Positions 35,945 through 46,925 of a stretch of 64,000 nt of DNA are shown one piece after another. Origin of the DNA: Isoetes taiwanensis. Its lineage: Eukaryota > Streptophyta > Lycopodiopsida > Isoetales > Isoetaceae. The position numbers were made by a program, and so were the translations under genes. The notes beneath the pieces are model-generated. The model saw only the letters and a program-made list of their open reading frames with translations, did no database searches and was not told where the DNA came from. Location: the NCBI GenBank assembly GCA_021234155.1, contig JAJEKV010000015.1, forward strand, positions 1,336,852 to 1,400,851, read 5' to 3'. Each line of letters begins with the position of its first letter. Positions within the stretch are counted from its first letter, which is position 1.

Positions 35945-36569
35945 TCTCCTCAAAGGAAAGAATAGGCTGGTCCCCTCAGCCTAACAAATGTAAATTTAGA
36001 CTGAGGAACTTTAGATGCTGGTGCAAGTGACAGAGTGATGTAGAATGATGAAAGAGAGTGGCAATGAGTATGAGATGAACTCTGTTATGATGGAAATGTG
36101 GTGCAGAGCATTGTAGGGAATAAGAATAAAGGAATGGAAGGCTGAAATGGTATGAAGGGCAACTGATAGGCAGATGGAAATGGAAGAGAAAAGAATGAAT
36201 AGGCAGATGGAAATGGAAGAGAAAAGAATGAACCTGCATATGACAGTAAATCAAAGTTAGCATGAGTGCTAAACGAGATGTGGAAAAGTATATATGGATA
36301 GCACTCTAGAACTCCAATGGAGAAGCAAGGTCTCATGAAGAATAAGCCAGTATGAAAAGCAGATGAAATGTTTTGACAAATGGCCCTGTCATGACAACAT
36401 AGAACTCATTAATAGGTAATAATCAAAGTCTTTATCCCTTGTGGCCACATTCCTGCAGCTAAACAGAAAACACCATATTAAACCTCAAAGGAAATATGCT
36501 AGTCAGAAGAAATATTAAAACCTCAACTTTGAAATTATAAACTAACCTATTCTAAGCTAGAACAAATGC
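35945..36569 (-). other. 3' untranslated region and polypurine tract of the Ty3 element
   Basis: On the minus strand, the bases just before the 3' LTR read TTTGAGGAGA, a polypurine tract for plus-strand priming (35945-35954). The rest is non-coding; it includes a 31-bp tandem duplication of a CAGATGGAAATGGAAGAG-type segment at about 36173-36235. Confidence 0.6.
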
Positions 36570-37803
36570 TTATATAGAAGTGAAGAGGCTCAAGCAGGCA
36601 TGCTGAGGCCAATATCTTTTAAGGTGTTGAATATTAATGGGATTTGGCAGCTCTAATCCTGTACCAAGATCTGCCAACCTATAAGATGAGCAGCCAGCAT
36701 CTCCTAGAATCTGATAAGGGCCTTCCCAGGGGTTTTCAAACTTTGAAAGCTTTCCTTCACCTGCAGCATTCCACTTTAAAACTAATTCCATAGGTGCAAA
36801 CTTGTCCTGTAGTTTGTGAGCAGCCTTGAAAGCTGCTGCACTCTTAGCCTTCTTCAGCAAATTGTAATTCTCTGCAACAAACCTTTCTTCATCTAATTTT
36901 AACAGAACTTCATACCTGTGCTTCAAGGCTTCAGAAAACTCCAACTCAAGCTTGAGTGCCATCCTTAGAGAAGGTATCTCTAACTCGACTGGAATAACAG
37001 CTTCTACTCCATATACTAAACTGAAAGGTGAGGCATTAGTAGCTGCTTTAGAAGTAATTCTATGAGCCCAAAGAGCATCATATAATTTCAAGTGCCAATC
37101 CCTTTGGTTTTGGCAAACTGTTTTCTGCAAAATACCCTTAAGCACTTTGTTAGTAGACTCAGCTTGGCCATTTCCTTGAGGATAATAGGCTGAGCTTTTC
37201 ACATGCTTGATCTTGAGGCTTGAAACAAGGAAATTAATAACTTCATTAATAAAAGTAGAGCCTCTATCAGTCAAAATTTTAAAAGGAATGCCAAACCTAG
37301 AGCAAATATTCTCATGCAAAAATCTAGCAGTAGTATGGGCATTTGCTTTCCTTAAAGGTGCTGCTTCTGACCACTTAGTGAACAGATCTGTAGCCACAAC
37401 AATGTATTCATGCTGGGCTGAGGATGGGGGATTGATAGGGCCAACATAGTCCAATCCCCAAACTTGAAATGGACCAGGGGAGACAATTCCTGTAAGAGGA
37501 GCAGGATGCAAGATTCTTTTGCCAAAGATCTGGCATTGATGACAAGTCTTTATAATATCATAACAATCTTTAAATAAATGAGGCCAGAAATAACCAGACC
37601 TCAATATTTTCTTGGCAGTTGTGTCTGCTGCAAAATGACCACCACAAACACCTTTGTGATTTTCAAGCAAAGTACCGGGGCAGACTTCATCTTCATCAAC
37701 ACATCTTAAGAGTACACCATCCCTATTTACCTTGCACAAGATGTCACCAACCAAGGAGTGAGTCAAACATTTTAACTTAAACTTGTAAGCTTGGCTTTTT
37801 GAA
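36570..37803 (-). pseudogene. pol: Integrase of the Ty3 element (core frame intact)
   Basis: The 398-residue frame 37766-36570 contains a complete integrase: H-x6-H-x30-C-x2-C zinc-binding domain (His37, His44, Cys75, Cys78), and the D,D(35)E core with Asp106 (WGLDYVGP), Asp167 (LTDRGS) and Glu203 (QGNGQAEST), followed by a basic C-terminal part with NPWEGPY and a short tail. It joins the viral-type cDNA to host DNA. The upstream tether (37981-37772, WQQPIRRFLQ) is in another phase because of an indel near 37800. No chromodomain was seen at the C-terminus, consistent with a non-chromovirus lineage. Confidence 0.85.
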
Positions 37804-38042
37804 AATTCGAGAAGGTATCTCCCCGATCTTGAAGGAACCTCCTAATAGGTTGTTGCCAACCTTGAGCTGGTATAGTTGACAAGTCCTGTTCATTTACAAC
37901 AAGGTTAGTCATTTCTTCTTCTTGTATCAACTCCTCATGTTCAAAGTAGGCAGCAGGCAAGTATAAACTCGGGTTGTTCAATACATGAATAACCTTTACC
38001 TTTAAATCATAAGATTGAAGCCTACAAGCCCACCTATGAAGT

Positions 38043-38387
38043 TTAGGTTTTTTCTAATTTCTTACCATACAAAAAAGGGCATGGGGTTCTTTGCATGTAG
38101 ATAGTGGCTTGGGATTTTTGTAAAGATGACCACTGTCTCTCGATCAAAAGATGAGAGCAAAGCGGCCTCCTTTCTATCTTAGCATACTTCTCTTCAGTTT
38201 GAGACCATTGTTTGCTTGCAAAAGCAATAGGGTGTCTATCACGCAAAATGGCAACTCCAGCAGCCTTTTTAGTGATAGTTATGTAAACTTTAAATGGTAA
38301 TGAAAGGTCTGGAGTTTTTAAAAGTGTAGAATGGCAAATAGCCTCTATGATCTGCAAAAAGCTTTTCACACTCATCAGTCCAAACAA
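38043..38387 (-). pseudogene. pol: Degenerate classical RNase H (connection) domain
   Basis: The frame reads LPFKVYITITKKAAGVAIL, then HPIAFASKQWSQTEEKYAKIE, aligned with the RNase H that normally follows a Ty3 RT. The usual catalytic Asp of the TDAS motif is absent (Y-I-T-I), as is known for Tat-lineage elements that acquired a second RNase H and kept this one as a structural connection. The end is frameshifted near 38060-38170. Confidence 0.7.
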
Positions 38388-38397
38388 CAGCCTATAT

Positions 38398-39205
38398 TTA
38401 CTTTCTCTTTTTACTAACTTGGCCTACTCTAGTCAACTTAGAGATAGGACTAATAAGGTGAGAGAAATTAGGCACATACACTCTTAAGAAAGAGGTCATT
38501 CCCATAAATCCCTTGACTTCTTTAATTGTCCTGGGTGTTTGAAGCTTTTTTAAAGCTATGATCTTCTCTTCAGCTACTTGAAGGCCTTTAGCAGAAACCT
38601 CATGGCCTAAGAGCTGGCCTTTGGATGCCAAAAAGATGCACTTCTTTGGGTTTAGATTAACTCGGTTTATGCGCACAATGTAAATATCCTTGTTAGCTCT
38701 GAAATATGATCACTTGTACCAGTACCTAAGCATAAATCATCAAGATAAACTCTCGAATTGCTTTCGAGAGTCATGTTTGCAAAGACAGTATCCATAGCTC
38801 TCTGAAATGTAGCAGGGGCATTCATTAAGCCAAAAGGCATCCTTTTCATTGCATAAGTTCCCCATGGAGTAATGAAGGATGTCTTTGGCTGATCTTCCTT
38901 TTTGATGCTAATCTGATTAAAACCAGGAGAAACCATCCAAAAATGAGTACATAGACTTGCCCACCAATCTTGCATAAAGTATTTCTTCCAAAAAGGCAAA
39001 GGGTAACAATCTTTGACATAGCTTTATTTAGATCTCTATAATCCACACATATTCTTAGAGAACCATTCTTTTTTAGAACTGGAACAATACAAGAAACCCA
39101 AGAAGGGTTCACAATGTCAACTATCAAACCTGACTCCTGCATTTTGAATAATTCCTGCTTGATAAGATCTAAAAGTGAGGAATTAATTCTTCTCAATCTC
39201 TGCAT
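38398..39205 (-). pseudogene. pol: Reverse transcriptase of the Ty3 element (three frames)
   Basis: Recognisable blocks in order on the minus strand: QELFKMQESGLIVD with WVSCIVPVLKKNGSLRICVDYRDLNKA (39205-38990), then ISIKKEDQPKTSFITPWG and MPFGLMNAPATFQRAM with catalytic YLDDL (38940-38720), then KCIFLASKGQLLGH and IKEVKGFMGM (38676-38400). Frame changes fall near 39005 and 38675. The catalytic Asp pair and the PFGL-NAPATFQ substrate block are intact. It synthesises element cDNA inside virus-like particles. Confidence 0.85.
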
Positions 39206-39213
39206 GACAAAGT

Positions 39214-39547
39214 TTAGTATCTTCCACGAACTTTTATCTCAAACTCACAAATGCTCCTATCAACCCCTTTCAATTCTGAATATTCCCATGCAAAAACATC
39301 CACCCAATCTTCAAAGTACTTAATCATTTTACCTTTGCAATCTTCATCATATAGATCTCCCATTTGCAAAGTCCTGGACATACCTCCTTTGTGCACTTCA
39401 AGTTCTTTGTGTGATTCCTCTTGTGCTAGGTTGATGGTCAAGATAGGATGAAACTGAGAGAGTTCATCTTCATCTAGGACATCTTCCTTGATAGCTCCCT
39501 CAGAGAGATGCTCTAAGAGTGTTTTCCTGCACAAAGAATCAGCCTCA
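39214..39547 (-). pseudogene. pol: RNase H tail and RT linker of the Ty3 element
   Basis: Just left of the nested TIR element, the minus-strand frame resumes with an acidic Ala-Asp pair expected at the end of the RNase H, then a linker, then VFAWEYSELKG, the FAWsy-dl-Gi block that precedes RT in Ty3 elements. Removing the insert and one TCA copy makes this frame continuous with 48957-49612. A break near 39210 separates it from the RT frame. Confidence 0.75.
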
Positions 39548-39573
39548 CACACTGACCCCAATTTTTGGTCCAC

Positions 39574-40533
39574 AGTTGTTTTTTAGTTGTACGGAAGTGT
39601 TGTTTTATGCCAAAAACAACACCAAAATGGCCCCAAAAGTCCACGTGGCCTGTTTATCCGGATTTGCACAAAGAGACAGTGGTCTCTTGGCAGAAAAATC
39701 CACGCGTAGAAAAAATTGACATGGTTTTTGTGAATTTTTGTCAACGTGTACTTTTTTCCTTCACTGTTGTTTTTTGGCGGAACCATACGTTGTTTATCTT
39801 TAAATTAGCACGTGTAGGTTTTAATTTTACTACACCTGAAAAACTAAATTACAACAGTAGAAATAAAACACTACAAAGAAAAAAAACACATAGGAAATAG
39901 AAAATTGATGTTTTCAAGTGTTCTTTTTCGCGATGTGGACATGTTGTTTCAAGTGTTGTTTTTGCAAAATTAAAAAAAAAATCACGTATGGCCTTTTTTT
40001 AATTTACAAAACCCTACATGTGTTATTGAAATCTAAGCTATAGTTTTCCTAAAATAAGGACATACGAAAAAATAAAATTATTACATGTAGAAAAAATATG
40101 TGTTTCTAATGTGGTTGTTTAACTAATGAGATATTAACACGTGGCATATTTTAAAAAAAAAAAATTATTCTTGCTAATCAAATATGGACCGTGGCATACT
40201 TTTGAAATAAAAAAGCATTATTATCACTGCATTAGGAAAAACAAAGTATTGTTTTTAATATGTCTTCTAACAAATCAAATGTTGACACGTCGCAGACATT
40301 AAAAAAAAAAATTCCTATAGACCACAATTTAAAAGCTAATATATTATGAACTTTATATTGCTCTTTTTATTTTAAAAAAGGAAAACCTTTTTGGGAATCG
40401 AACCCAAAAAAGTCCATAAGGCATAATATACAATGTTATCTAGATTCTCATTCACGCATAATAATAGATTGCAATCTAAATTTCAACGTTAGATTAAAAC
40501 ATTCAATGGTAAAGGTCCAAAACAATTGAATTA
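39574..40533. other. AT-rich left interior of the TIR element
   Basis: No gene. It holds short AAAACA/GTTGTTTT-type words that also occur near the right end, which may be subterminal transposase-binding repeats. GGGAATCGAACCC at about 40396-40407 looks like a tRNA B box (minus strand), but no full tRNA fold is visible. Confidence 0.45.
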
Positions 40534-41001
40534 ATGGTTAAGATTAAAAACAATGTAGCACAATTGACTGTGCTAATCGGCTTTGATCAAACCTCTTGGT
40601 TCAAGCACGCAATGCTATGTCCCCGGGCTTCAGGAGAGGCAACACCATTACCATTCACCACAGCTTTTTCAGATTTTTCAGGTATGGTTGCAAGCTCTTT
40701 AAATTCTTCGGTAGTGGAAGAGAAGCAAGCACTGACTCCCGCTTCATCTGCATATGCATACTCCAGTTCTAGGATTTGCTCTCAGGTTGAATTAGCTAGC
40801 TCTAGGGTTAATAGTGCTCAGCCAGAAACCAGCAGAAGTAAGGACAGACAAGCTTCTTTGGATTTAGACGGGCAAGCTTCTGTGCCTTTAAACAGACAAG
40901 CTTCTTTGCCTTTAGACAGACAAGCTTTAGATGTATCTGTAGCTGCAGCTGTTGAGGAGAAGCTTGTGGTTGATCTGAAAGAAAAATCAAAGGGAAAATG
41001 A
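40534..41001 (+). CDS. Unrecognised 155-aa ORF with 8-residue repeats
   Basis: The frame opens at ATG and ends after a Lys-rich tail. It is Ser/Ala-rich, and residues ~105-140 are four imperfect copies of an octapeptide (D/N-R-Q-A-S-L/V-P/D-L), reflecting a 24-bp DNA repeat. No known domain, no transposase signature. Because the only regular feature is a DNA-level repeat and the minus strand is also open there, it may not be a real gene. It lies ~1 kb from the left terminus of the TIR element. Confidence 0.25.
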   Translation: MVKIKNNVAQLTVLIGFDQTSWFKHAMLCPRASGEATPLPFTTAFSDFSGMVASSLNSSVVEEKQALTPASSAYAYSSSRICSQVELASSRVNSAQPETSRSKDRQASLDLDGQASVPLNRQASLPLDRQALDVSVAAAVEEKLVVDLKEKSKGK

Positions 41002-41569
41002 GTCCTGCTGTGTTTGATCTGAAAGAAAAAACAAAGGGAAAACGAAAGGAAGAATCTGAGGAATGAAAATGAGTAAATATACCATTGCGATGGGAACTTG
41101 CATGAGTCAGACCGCAAGAGTTCTTTCGCAGCCTGATCAGCTATTGTGAATGCAGCTGCCTTAGCCACTTCAAAACCTTAAATCCGACATGATAATAAAA
41201 CAATTTCCATTGTTATTGATCTGAAATGAAGAGAAAAACCAGGAATAACCTGAGAAATAGATCAGCCAGGGTCTTTTGGATCTGAAAAAATGGCAGCAGA
41301 AGCAAAAATTCGTGCAGCATCGAGCCGGTGTAGAATCCGATCTCTCTCTGTATTCAATAACGACAGGAGGCAGACCCAAAAAAGGCGTGCTTTAGCTGTG
41401 GAGTGGGATTTATCCCAGACACAAAAACCGTTGTTTTTACCACCTATCTGTGGCTCCTTCCTGTCGCTGCAAGCCATAACCCCAAGAAGCGGAAGCAGCT
41501 CTGCCCTGTCGCTACAAGCCATAACCCAAAGATCGGAAACAGCCAATGGAGAGAAAGGAAAGATACAGG

Positions 41570-41700
41570 GCACATTGCCATAGCCAAGGAGCTCCGCCAT
41601 CGCCATAGCCAATGCAGGGAGCATCGCCATAGCCAATGCAGGCGCGGAAGCATTGCCATAGCCTAGGACCTCTGCCATCGCCATGGCCAAGGGAGGGAAA
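41570..41700. repeat. Short minisatellite (GCCATAGCCAATGCAG type)
   Basis: About five imperfect copies of a 20-26-bp word containing GCCAT(A/C)GCCA. It creates Ala/Met-rich incidental frames on both strands. Confidence 0.55.
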
Positions 41701-41961
41701 CGAAAAAACACAAGGAACCTCAGGCGGGCCAATGAGAGTAGAGGACCCGGATCAGCATCTTGGTCGTTGATCTCGTCATCAATCGCAGCCATCGTTTTTA
41801 AGGGCCAATAACATAATAGGACGGGATCAAGATCTCCACCGCCCATCTTGATTAATGAAATATTTTTTAATGGTTTAATTCATACATATCTTATTTTTTA
41901 TAATTTAAATGTTGTGCCCCTAGGATTCACCATGCTACCTGGTTGGCTCCAACATGCCACG

Positions 41962-42248
41962 GGACAGTTGAATAATCCGGCCCTCCTCTACTGTAGTATC
42001 CGGCCTGAGCAGCTACTGTATTATCCGGCCCCCTCCATTGAACTAATCCTCCCCCCTTTGAACCTATCGACCCCCCCAACTTCATCAGCCCGGATAAGAC
42101 AAAGCGTACTAGATTTTTGGTATTTTTTTCTTGTACTAAATCGGCAAACAAAGGGGGCTATAGGCTTCGAGGGGTGGGGGACATCTACTTCAATCGCTGC
42201 CACGGTAGGATACTACTGATGAGAGGGGCGGATTATTCAAACTAGCCC
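41962..42248. mobile_element. 287-bp MITE with ~40-bp TIRs
   Basis: The left end GGACAGTTGAATAATCCGG and the inverted right end GGGCTAGTTTGAATAATCCG continue as an inverted repeat through CAGTAGTATCC or a close variant. It is flanked by ATGCCACG (41954-41961) and ATGTCACG (42249-42256), an 8-bp duplication with one mismatch, compatible with a hAT or Mutator-type MITE. The target is a unit of the 19-bp minisatellite. No coding content. Confidence 0.6.
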
Positions 42249-42256
42249 ATGTCACG

Positions 42257-43215
42257 AGGGCTCAAACATGCCACCTAGGCTCCAACATGCCAAGGTGGCT
42301 CAAACTCCTACCATGGGCTCCAACATGCTAAGGTGGTTGAAACATGCCACCTAGGCTCCAACATGCCACCGGTGCTCAAACATGCCATGCGTGGAGTGCC
42401 TGGGTGGCGTGCTTGAAGCCTAGGTGGCATGCTAAGCCACTAGATGGCATGTTGGAACCACCTTGGCATTTTGAGCCTAGGTGGCATGTTTGAGCCACCT
42501 GGCATGTTGGAGCCTAGATGGCACGTTGGAGCCAGCGTGGCTGAACCCGACTTGACATGTTGGAGCCTAGGTGAGCACATGTGGCATATTTGAGCCACCT
42601 TGGCATATTCGAGCCTAGGTGGCATGTTAGAGCCACCTTGGCATGTTGGAGCCCACGTGGCATGTTTGAGCCACCTTGGCATGTTGGAGCCTCATTGGCA
42701 TGTTTGAGCCACCTTGGCATGTTGGAGCCCGTGGCATGTTGGAGCCACCTTGGCGCGTTGGAGCCTAGGTGGCATGTTGGAGCCCACGTGGCATGTTTGA
42801 GCCACCTTGGCATGTTGGGGCCTAGGTGGCATGTTGGACCTAGGTGGCATGTTTGAGCCTAGGTGGCATGTTGGAGCCCACGTGGCATGTTTGAGCCACC
42901 TTGGCATGTTGGGGCCTCGGTGGCATGTTTGAGCCACCTTGACATGTTTGAGCCTAGGTGGCATGTTGGAGCCACATTGGCATGTTATTGGAGCCTAGGT
43001 GGCATGTTGTAGCCCATGTGGCATGTTTGAGCCACCTTGGCATGTGATGCCACCTGGGCTCCAACATGCCAAGTGATGCCACCTAGGCACGAACATGCCA
43101 CCTAGGCTCGAACATGCCAAGGTGGGTCAAACATGCCAAGGTGGCTCCAACATGCCACCTATGCTCCAACATGCCAAGGTGGCTCAAAAATGCCAAGGTG
43201 GCTTAAACATGCCAT
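42257..43215. repeat. 19-bp minisatellite block 1, with internal inversions
   Basis: Units such as AACATGCCACCTAGGCTCC, with variants AAGGTGGCTCA and ACGTGGGCTCC. Orientation switches: forward at about 42262-42410, reverse (GGCATGTT) at 42427-43050, forward again at 43058-43215. All long frames reading PRWLKHATWAPTC or HLGMLEP here are translations of the repeat. Confidence 0.85.
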
Positions 43216-43890
43216 GTGGGCATGATGATAGGACTTCATGCAAGAAATATGATAACCTTTGGAACTTTTGGTAGAGGCATTTTGTCGTTCGGGCAGTACA
43301 AAGGCTCCGAAATAGAGATTCGACTTCGCCATGCCATCCGAAACGGCGAAATTACCCTAGGGACCAAGTTAAACGGTCATTTTTTGCAACGAAAAAAATA
43401 CGAACCCTCTACATGGCAGTATTCTGCAGCCACCTCTTAGACCAGTTGACTACGAACATGTTGGACATGAGCTACTTTGGCGCTTCTTGGAAAAGGGGTA
43501 GTCTTCTACCCACGAAACTTGGTCTCCAGGGTAATGTCAACGTTTTGAGTCCATTGGCAGAGTCAGTTCACAGTTCCGGAGTGGGAAAGTTGCCCATCCG
43601 TGGCCAAGGTTCTTTGGGAGAGGACCTTTGGGGCGAACGCCTCCCAAGGTTTTAAAGGCACATCTTATGGCATCAACACCCTCCCTCTACGTGATGACAT
43701 TGTGCAAGATTTTGGTCGAATCTGACTAGGATATAGCCTCCGAAACGTAAACCCTGTGTGTTGCTAGGTTATTGAAGGGTTTACGTTATGGGGGTCGAGT
43801 TTTAGTCGGTTGCACTTGGGTCATGGTTGAGAAGCTGCAATTGAGAACATGAAGCAATAGGAACTAATGGAATGGGTTTTGGAGTTATCG
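43216..43890. repeat. Diverged family X copy inside the TIR element
   Basis: Shares with the 1-3556 array the ACCCTAGGGACCAAGTT arm, the GACTACGA...GGACATGAG segment, the AACTTGGTCTCCAGGG arm, CCGAAACGTAAACCCT and the closing TTGAGAAC...GAAGCAA...GGAACTAATGGAATGG stretch in the same order. About 675 bp of a ~1.1-kb unit. Confidence 0.7.
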
Positions 43891-44600
43891 ACATGCCATG
43901 TGGGCTCCAACATGCCACCTAGGCTCCAACATGCCAGGTGGCTCAAACATGCCACGTGGGCTCCCAACATGCCACTTAGGCTCCAACATGCCATGATGCC
44001 ACTCGGCCCAAACATGCCAAGGTCGCTCAAACATGCCACGCAGGCTCCAACATGCAACCTAGGCTCCAACATGCCAAGGTGGCTCGAACATGCCACCTAG
44101 GCACCAACATGCCACCTAGGCTCAAACATGCCACGGTGGCTCAAACATGCCAAGGTGGCTCAAACATGCAACGCGGGCTCCAACATGCCAAGTTGGCTCA
44201 AACATGCTATGTGGGCTCCAACATGCCAAGGTGGCTCAGGCATGCCAAGGTGGCTCAGACATGCCACCTAGGCTCCGACATGACAAGGTGGCTCAAACAT
44301 GCCACGTGGGCTCCAACATGCCACCTAGGTTCCAACATGCCAAGGTGGCTCAAACATGCCACGTGGACTCAAACATGCCACGTGGGCTCCTAACATGCCA
44401 CGTGGGCTCTAACATGCCAAGGTGGCTCAAACATGCCACCTAAGCTCTAACATGCCACCTAGGCTCAAACATGTCAATGTGGCTCCATATGCCACGTTGG
44501 CTCCAACATGCCACCTAGGTTCCAACATGCAAAGGTGGCTCAGGCATGCCACCTAGGCTCAAGCATGCCACCTAGGCACTCCAAGTGGTGACATGGCATG
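43891..44600. repeat. 19-bp minisatellite block 2 (forward)
   Basis: About 37 units of the 19-bp minisatellite, all in AACATGCC orientation. Together with the non-repetitive stretch 44600-44740 it forms the left arm of a large inverted repeat whose right arm is 46926-48190. Confidence 0.85.
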
Positions 44601-44760
44601 TCAAGTAAGCAAGGCCAAGTTTTGACTAGGCCAAAATGAAAAGATGTCCATCTTTGGTCTTTTGATTGGGTGATGTTGGCAAATTTTGGGTGACATGGCT
44701 AGATGGTGGTGACGTGACTAGGACTTTATGCAAGAAATATGATAACCTTTGAAATTTTTG
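44601..44760. repeat. Unique segment of the inverted-repeat left arm
   Basis: About 140 bp (AAGTGGTGACATGGCATG... to ...GACATGGCTAGATGGTGGTGAC) present in reverse complement at about 46930-47075 with few differences. It shows that the two minisatellite arms were duplicated as an inverted block rather than arising separately. Confidence 0.7.
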
Positions 44761-45640
44761 TAGAGGAGTTTGGCAAGGGATAGAATAGAAGGATCTTGGA
44801 GAACTCACAAGCCCCTTTCGATGAAGGGGAGTCCGGATCGGATCAGCATGTTGCTTGGGGGGATTCGACCCCATCTTGGGCATGGTCCCCAGAGCATACA
44901 CAGAGAACTCCATGCAAAGTTTCGGATGTGTGAGTCTCCGTCTTGACGCTCGAGATGTAAACCCTAGCAAACCCTAGGGTTTGATAGGGTTTACATTCTG
45001 GGGATGCTCCGATGACCCAGAGGGCCCAGGATCTGACGTGGAATACCCGTCTGGATTACCCTCATGGCACTGGGAGACAGAGCCAAATTTCCCGGTCGCG
45101 ACATACCTTTGGAGACTCCCTTCACAAGCCCCTTTTTAGGTGAAGGGGAGTGCATGCAAAAGCTTCTTTGCGAGGGGATTCGACCCCATCTCCGGGCATG
45201 GTCCCCAGAGCATACACAGAGAACTCCATGCAAAGTTTCGGATGTGTGAGTCTCCGTCTTGACGCTCGAGATGTAAACCCTAGCAAACCCTAGGGTTTGA
45301 TAGGGTTTACATTCTGGGGATGCTCCGATGACCCAGAGGGCCCAGGATCTGACGTGGAATACCCGTGCTGGATTACCCTCATGGCAGGGAGACAGAGCCA
45401 AATTTCCGGTCTGATACCTTTTTTGAGACTCCCTTCACAAGCCCCTTTCCGGTGAAGGGGAGTGCGGAAAAGCATCTTTAGCGGGGATTTGACCCCATCT
45501 CCGGGCATGGTCCCCGAGCATACAGAGAACTCCATGCAAAGTTTCGGATGTGTGAGTCTCCGTCTTGACGCTCGAGATGTAAACCCTAGCAAACCCTAGG
45601 GTTTGATAGGGTTTACATTCTGGGGATGCTCCTCTGATCA
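44761..45640. repeat. Three ~310-bp direct repeats
   Basis: The landmark AAACCCTAGGGTTTGATAGG recurs at about 44966, 45283 and 45591 (spacings ~317 and ~308). Each unit also carries CTTCACAAGCCCCTTT and CATACACAGAGAACTCC-like segments. The short frames over the three units are incidental. Confidence 0.75.
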
Positions 45641-46925
45641 AGAGGGCCGTGGAACTTGTCCCCTAGGGTAATTTCGGCGTTCCAGATGACATGGAGAGGT
45701 CGGATCGCCAATCCGGGGCCTCCTCCATGCCCCAAAATCAAAACGTGGTCTAAACCACAGTCGGAGGCCAGCGGTGGCCATCCCAATCAAAAATCGAGGG
45801 TCTAAAGCTGCGCCCGAAAAATACCGGGGATTTTTCACAGTGCGCTTCGGCCACTTGGCAAACCAGCTGGCTGAAAATCAGGATTTTTCCCCGCCCCATG
45901 CATTAATTATGAATTTCCGGGCATAAACACAAAAACAACCACGGATAAAAATCCGGGTCTCGAAAAAAAGGTGAAATCTTGGCGGGATATGCAACATGGC
46001 GCTGCACACGCAAGAGAAAAATGCAAACAATAGAAGCACAAGCAGAGGCATGAGGCGAGGCTTCGAGCCAACCCCCTTCGGGAGGCCACCGGGTCGGTAA
46101 CGTCCTACTGAGCAGTGGAGCTAGCTTTTCTTCTCTGTGGTCACATGTATACCACCTAGCAGTCCTAGTGCTCCTATTGTCACTTCAATCTTCTACCAGG
46201 GCCTCAGGGTGAACCCCAAGTATCTTCTTCTTGCAGGCTAGTCCAAGCCCAAGGGCGGGGACGCCTGACCCCCACTCGGGAGCAGAACTGGCTCCTCCGC
46301 CAATGGACCCCGAACATCCCCATTACCTAGGGTACCAAGTTTCAGGTGGGCAAGACCACCCCCTCTCCAAGAAACGCCAAAGTAGGTCGTTTACTACACA
46401 CTTGTAGTCAATTGGCATGGAGGTGGATGCTGAATACCTCCTAGTGAGGGGTAAGTGATTGATCCCTTGGGAAAACTCACTGTGGAACTTGTCCCCTAGG
46501 GTAATTTCGCCGTTCCGGACGACGCGGCGAGGTCGGATCGCCAATCCGGGGCCTTCTCCATGCCCCAAAATTGAAAACGTGGTCTAAACCTTGTCAGGGC
46601 CAACGGCGGCCATCCCAATAAAAAATCGAGGGTCTAAAACTCATCCGGAAATACCGGGGATTTTCCTATACTCTCCGGGCCACTTGGCAAGCCAGCTGGC
46701 TGAAAACCAGGATTTTTCCCTGCCCCATGCATTAGTTATGAATTTCCGGAGCATAAACACAAAGAAAAGCACAGATAAAAATCCGGTCTCGAAAAAGGTG
46801 AAATCTTGGCGGGATGTGCAAAGATGACGCATGCATCAAGAGAAAATGCACCAGCATATATACCTTTTAGGAGACTCCCCTTCACAAGAAAGGGGCCGCC
46901 GAGGTGCTGCCCCTGTTTGCGACAT
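45641..46925. repeat. Two ~830-bp direct repeats related to family X
   Basis: Segment 45650-46000 (GGAACTTGTCCCCTAGGG... TCGGATCGCCAATCCGGGGCC... GGATAAAAATCCGG) recurs at 46483-46850. The opening arm is the family X CCCTAGGGACCAAGTT motif in reverse orientation. Between the copies lies a unique stretch around 46100-46300. No gene seen. Confidence 0.7.

Noticed and set aside
40390-40410. B-box-like GGGTTCGATTCCC on the minus strand
   Set aside because: No credible A box or cloverleaf nearby.
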